Positions 60,385 through 64,000 of a stretch of DNA of 64,000 nucleotides are shown here, one piece after another; the first letter of the stretch is position 1; each line of letters begins with the position of its first letter. Under the pieces are notes generated by a model that did no database searches, had not been told where the DNA came from, and worked only from the letters and a program-made list of their open reading frames with translations. The translations under genes were made by a program, and so were the position numbers. Origin of the DNA: Planctomycetota bacterium (GTDB taxonomy: Bacteria; Planctomycetota; Phycisphaerae; Phycisphaerales; SM1A02); the NCBI GenBank assembly GCA_022574595.1, contig JACZRS010000007.1:1-64000 (forward strand). The letters are read 5' to 3'.

Positions 60385-62568
60385 ATGACTCCAGCTGCTT
60401 CACAAAATAGAGATTCGCAAGTTTCCAGTTCGATCGGGTTTGATGATCGATTGCTAGCAGAAGCGCTGCGCGCCTATGAACACGATCAAACTAATTTGCT
60501 TGATGAACCCCAAGCTATTTCTAAAGCATTACAAACTGATGGCGATTTTGAACAGCGCATAATTGTTCACGCTCAATCATTATCAATAACTACCGATCAG
60601 CGCGCAGCAATAAAGCGCATCACGCACATGCTTACAACCATCGTCGTGATTTTACTAATAATCGCAATGTTAGCAGGTGCAGGCGCAGTAAGAGCAATGC
60701 TCGTATCTGATCGCCAATCACCTGTGAATTTTTTCTGGGTTCTTACAGGCTTGCTTGGTGTGCAATCTGTACTGCTAGTCGTTTGGTTTATTTTTATGGT
60801 CGTGCGATCTTCAGCTTTAAATACAGGTTCGCTGGGAGCTATCGCTCTTCGCTTGGCAAATGTGATTGCAGCTAAGGTTTATAAGGGGCGAGTATACACC
60901 TCTGCTATAGAAGCGATTGGTATTTCACAATTACAATCTAAACAAGGTAAGTGGACATTAAGCGCAATCAGTCACGCAGCCTGGGCTGGTTTTTGTGTTG
61001 GATGCTTAACTCTAATGATTATCATGCTTAGCACAAGGCACTATACGTTTGCCTGGGAAACGACAATTCTTTCAAGCGATACATATAAACAGATTGCCAG
61101 TTCGCTGAGCGCTTTGCCAAATGCAGTTGGTTTTTCTACGCCTTCGCAGCAGCAGATTGAAAACTCACAGTGGCCTATTTCGATAGAGCAAAGCCAGGAG
61201 ACGCGGCACGCATGGAGTCAACTATTGATCGGGTGCATAGTTGTCTATGGCTTAGCGCCGCGTTTGATTTTGATGGGCTTGTGTTTGCAGCGCAGATCAG
61301 CTTCACGTAAACGCTGGAGACTTGATACAACTCATAGTGGGTATTTGCGCTTAAAACCTCTGCTTATGCCTCAGTCAACTTCACTAGGCATCGTTGATGC
61401 TGATAATGATAAAGTAGAAGATTCAACAACTAAGATTGCTGAGCCATCGCAAGAGAATGAGACATTCCCCAAAGGTCCGCCTGTTATTATTGGTTTAGAA
61501 ATACAAGAGCCTAAGACAGCTTGGCCGCCACCTTTGAGTGATGTGAGTTTTATCGATCTTGGATTCGTTGATACTTCTGATGATCGTCATCAGTTTTTCA
61601 ATTCATTGTCATCGTTACAAGCTCAGCCAGGCATAATCATTATTGCATGCGCTTTAACCACGACTCCTGATCGGGGTATAGCAGTGTTTATAAGTAAAGT
61701 GCAAAGTTCTGCGAATTGCCCGGTTGGATTATTGCTAACTGGTGGAGATTATCTGCGCAAACGCTCTGATGCGCAGCAAATGCAAGATCGCATCGAAGAT
61801 TGGCGTAAACTTGCAAAGAATGTGTCCATAGCAGCGCAGCATGTAATAGAGCTGGATCTGGATTATGCGACTGATGCCAGTCTTGCAAAGCTTGAGCTAT
61901 TGATGGGCGCAACGCCAAGAAAAACTCAAGCTCGGCATATCGAAGAAGCGTTCAGCTTGATTGTAAATCATGTTGCGCGGTGGGATGATGCACCAAAACT
62001 AGAGCAGCAAGCTGAACTTCATCGAGATATTGCCAAGCTGTATAAGAATGATCAAGAATCGTGGAGAGAGTTTTTTCATTTGCCTATGGATCTAAAAGGT
62101 GATCTTAGTTCGTCGCTAAAAGGTGGGGCGCAGCGAGTTGTTGGGCTATTGCCAAATAATCTTCGCCTTAATCCACGTTGGATGGCTGCGGGTGCGTTGA
62201 CCGGTGCGCTTGGTTGTGTTGCAGCTGCGACATTGCTTTCTCCTATCGCTATCGGTGCATTGCCTCTTTGGTCGGGTATTGGGGCTGCTATTGCAACGGC
62301 AACGGCTGCGTTTAGAAAACCTGCGGCTGAGCTAAGTGGGGATGAATCTGCAAAGAATGTTCAGCTTACGGAATCTGTGCAAGCAGCAACTTTGTTTGCG
62401 CTATTACTGGAACTGCAAGGCCGCGATGAAACTGCAATAACGCAAGTGCTAGAGCAAGTATTGGATTGCGATGAATCCGTTGAGTGCGACAATGCCCAAT
62501 CAACTGAGCGTTGGCTTGATGATGTGAGGCATCGATTTGATTTGGCTCTGGCAAAGGAGTCATCATAG
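60385..62568 (+). CDS. DUF2868 membrane protein
   Basis: 727 residues. The DUF2868 part is the N-terminal 320 residues, with three or four transmembrane helices (MLTTIVVILLIIAMLAGAG, NFFWVLTGLLGVQSVLLVVWFIFM, WAGFCVGCLTLMIIML). A cytoplasmic region follows, with a second hydrophobic pair near 605-650 (GALTGALGCVAAATLLSPIAIGALPLW). The family has no assigned function. Its stop overlaps the GTG start of the GTPase gene (TAGTG), and DUF2868 and DUF3482 genes are commonly neighbours. Confidence 0.87.
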   Translation: MTPAASQNRDSQVSSSIGFDDRLLAEALRAYEHDQTNLLDEPQAISKALQTDGDFEQRIIVHAQSLSITTDQRAAIKRITHMLTTIVVILLIIAMLAGAGAVRAMLVSDRQSPVNFFWVLTGLLGVQSVLLVVWFIFMVVRSSALNTGSLGAIALRLANVIAAKVYKGRVYTSAIEAIGISQLQSKQGKWTLSAISHAAWAGFCVGCLTLMIIMLSTRHYTFAWETTILSSDTYKQIASSLSALPNAVGFSTPSQQQIENSQWPISIEQSQETRHAWSQLLIGCIVVYGLAPRLILMGLCLQRRSASRKRWRLDTTHSGYLRLKPLLMPQSTSLGIVDADNDKVEDSTTKIAEPSQENETFPKGPPVIIGLEIQEPKTAWPPPLSDVSFIDLGFVDTSDDRHQFFNSLSSLQAQPGIIIIACALTTTPDRGIAVFISKVQSSANCPVGLLLTGGDYLRKRSDAQQMQDRIEDWRKLAKNVSIAAQHVIELDLDYATDASLAKLELLMGATPRKTQARHIEEAFSLIVNHVARWDDAPKLEQQAELHRDIAKLYKNDQESWREFFHLPMDLKGDLSSSLKGGAQRVVGLLPNNLRLNPRWMAAGALTGALGCVAAATLLSPIAIGALPLWSGIGAAIATATAAFRKPAAELSGDESAKNVQLTESVQAATLFALLLELQGRDETAITQVLEQVLDCDESVECDNAQSTERWLDDVRHRFDLALAKESS

Positions 62569-63998
62569 TGAGCGTCAAGCCCCTTATTGTTGCGGTGGTG
62601 GGGCATACCAATACGGGTAAGACTTCGCTGCTGCGCACATTGACGCGCGATGCAAGCTTTGGAGATGTTTCAGATCGTCCCGCCACAACTCGTCACGTTG
62701 AGGGAGCTGCTGTACTAGTTAATGGCAAACCGATCATGGAACTTTACGATACCCCCGGACTAGAAGATTCCATCGGATTACTCGATCATTTGGATAGTTT
62801 AGCATCCGGTCGCCGCACACAAGGTATTGAGCTTATTGAGCAGTTTTTAGCAAGCGATGAAGCTAACAAGGAGTTTGCGCAGGAAGCTAAAGCATTGCGC
62901 CAAGTTTTGTCAAGTGATGTTGCGCTATATGTAATTGATGCGCGCGATCGTGTACTGGGTAAACACAGCGATGAGCTGAATATCCTTGCGCGCTGCGCCA
63001 AGCCTGTTGTTCCCGTACTGAACTTTATCGCAAATGAAGATGCCAAGGTCGGCATTTGGCGCGAGCATCTAGCGCGAGTCAACATGCACGCAGTTGCTGA
63101 GTTTGATACGGTTGTTTTAGATGAGCTTTGCGAACAAAGGCTGTATGAAAAAATGCGTAGTTTGCTTGATGCTAATGTTGATCAACTCAATAGTTTAATT
63201 GAAGATCGTTGCAATCTGCATCGTGATTTGAAGCGTGCATCTGCTCAGCTTGTTGGCGATATGTTAATTGATGTGGCTGCGTATGTTACTTATGTTCAAA
63301 CAGGTGATTCTCCCCAAACAGAGAATGCTTTGAGTACTCTGCGCAAAATAGTTAGCTCGCGCGAACAGCGCTGTGTGGATCAATTACTGGAATTACATTG
63401 TTTTCGCCCTGAAGATTGCTTGCCAGATACATTACCTATAGAGGGTGGCAAATGGGGGTATGATCTATTTAGTCCCCAAGCCATGAAACAATTTGGTTTA
63501 ACTGCAGGCGGGGGGATTGCAGCAGGAGCGGCTACAGGTTTTGTATTTGACGCTATGGTTGGAGGAGTAAGTGGGGGGGCAATGACCCTAATCGGAGCTG
63601 TGATCGGTGGAGTACTCGGTGCTGGCAGATCTCAAGGAAAACGTTTGATTCGTAAAGCTCAGGGTGAAACTGAACTTCGCTGCGATGATCAAACTTTGAG
63701 GTTGCTTGCTCTTCGCCAACTGATGTTAACGCGTGCACTGCTTTGTCGCGGACACGCTGCCCAGCAACCCCTGGTTATGCCTAAGCCTGGCCGATTGAAG
63801 CTCCCACAAACTTCTGTTGCGATTATGCCTGCGTCAATACAACTTGCGCGCACCAAGGCACATTGGTCGCATATTGTAACTGATGCCCAGGGCTATAAAG
63901 CTCCAGATCCAGCCAGACTAGAAGCAGTTAGATCTTTAACTGAACATCTACTTCAGTTGCTAAAGAAAGATGAAAATAAACAGATAGAGTTTCCTTGA
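62568..63998 (+). CDS. DUF3482-containing GTPase
   Basis: 476 residues. Era/TrmE-like G domain: G1 VGHTNTGKTSLL, switch region PATTRHVEG, G3 LYDTPGLEDS, and a G4-like VLNFIAN in place of NKxD. The C-terminal half is the DUF3482 region, with a Gly/Ala-rich helix pair (GLTAGGGIAAGAATGFVFDAMVGGVSGGAMTLIGA) that may insert in a membrane. GTG start (62568), coupled to the upstream gene by TAGTG. It probably acts with the DUF2868 protein at the inner membrane; process unknown. The stop lies two bases from the window end. Confidence 0.92.
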   Translation: MSVKPLIVAVVGHTNTGKTSLLRTLTRDASFGDVSDRPATTRHVEGAAVLVNGKPIMELYDTPGLEDSIGLLDHLDSLASGRRTQGIELIEQFLASDEANKEFAQEAKALRQVLSSDVALYVIDARDRVLGKHSDELNILARCAKPVVPVLNFIANEDAKVGIWREHLARVNMHAVAEFDTVVLDELCEQRLYEKMRSLLDANVDQLNSLIEDRCNLHRDLKRASAQLVGDMLIDVAAYVTYVQTGDSPQTENALSTLRKIVSSREQRCVDQLLELHCFRPEDCLPDTLPIEGGKWGYDLFSPQAMKQFGLTAGGGIAAGAATGFVFDAMVGGVSGGAMTLIGAVIGGVLGAGRSQGKRLIRKAQGETELRCDDQTLRLLALRQLMLTRALLCRGHAAQQPLVMPKPGRLKLPQTSVAIMPASIQLARTKAHWSHIVTDAQGYKAPDPARLEAVRSLTEHLLQLLKKDENKQIEFP

Positions 63999-64000
63999 GA

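Overview
The window looks like chromosomal DNA of a diderm bacterium, most likely a Planctomycetota member of the Phycisphaerae type. This is an inference, not proof. It rests on lipid A synthesis (LpxB), phosphoheptose isomerase, a MltA lytic transglycosylase and outer-membrane-type lipoproteins, on a secreted protein with a PEP-CTERM-like sorting tail, on a histone-H1-like/DksA fusion, and on the style of the IS200-like transposase. Most genes are single-copy housekeeping genes in short runs on both strands, separated by spacers crowded with small palindromic repeats.

Layout. 1-5.2 kb (minus): aroB, a GT-C glycosyltransferase, a ParA ATPase fused to a glycogen-binding CBM48 domain, and a partial gene coupled to it. 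5.2-9.8 kb: a SpoU methyltransferase and a truncated ASCH gene lying between a gene and a decayed copy of that gene's own 3' end, then an M20 dipeptidase and small unknowns. 9.8-12.9 kb: a GC-richer island with an unknown 562-aa protein and a clear prokaryotic viperin (antiviral radical SAM enzyme), closed by a strong hairpin. 12.9-18.9 kb: a MauE-thioredoxin fusion, then a dTDP-sugar cluster (cupin epimerase-like, TPR protein, RmlA, RmlB). 19-24.4 kb: a sorted secreted protein with a structured leader, a MscS channel, a lipoprotein gene lying between the real mscS 3' end and a 240-bp copy of it, repeats, and gmhA. 24.4-36.7 kb: Ser/Thr kinase-like/PP2C pair, ald, a secreted unknown, trxB, a DAACS symporter, asnB, aspS, a TIM-barrel glycosidase. 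36.8-43.7 kb: lpxB, a possible PD-(D/E)XK protein, two sodium symporters (AGCS, NSS), a hypothetical and a YkgJ-type protein.

43.7-47.2 kb is an accessory hot spot: a RAYT-type HUH transposase with its REP palindromes, a small gene with an apparent ATT start, and a tRNA-Pro locus in which one intact tRNA sits with four degenerate copies whose arms are replaced by a short CGCCTNAGGCG palindrome. A GIY-YIG nuclease gene abuts the intact tRNA. 47.2-64 kb returns to core genes: truB, lspA, the DksA-like fusion, accA, proC, an ABC exporter, a UbiD decarboxylase, a secreted transglutaminase-like protein, mltA, tatA and a DUF2868/DUF3482 membrane protein/GTPase pair.

The strongest leads are the viperin island with its unknown partner, the tRNA-Pro arm-replacement array with its GIY-YIG gene, the RAYT/REP system, and two loci that share the architecture gene - foreign cargo - second copy of the gene's 3' end. 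Start codons were re-chosen where an in-frame ATG with a ribosome binding site was better than the longest reading frame.
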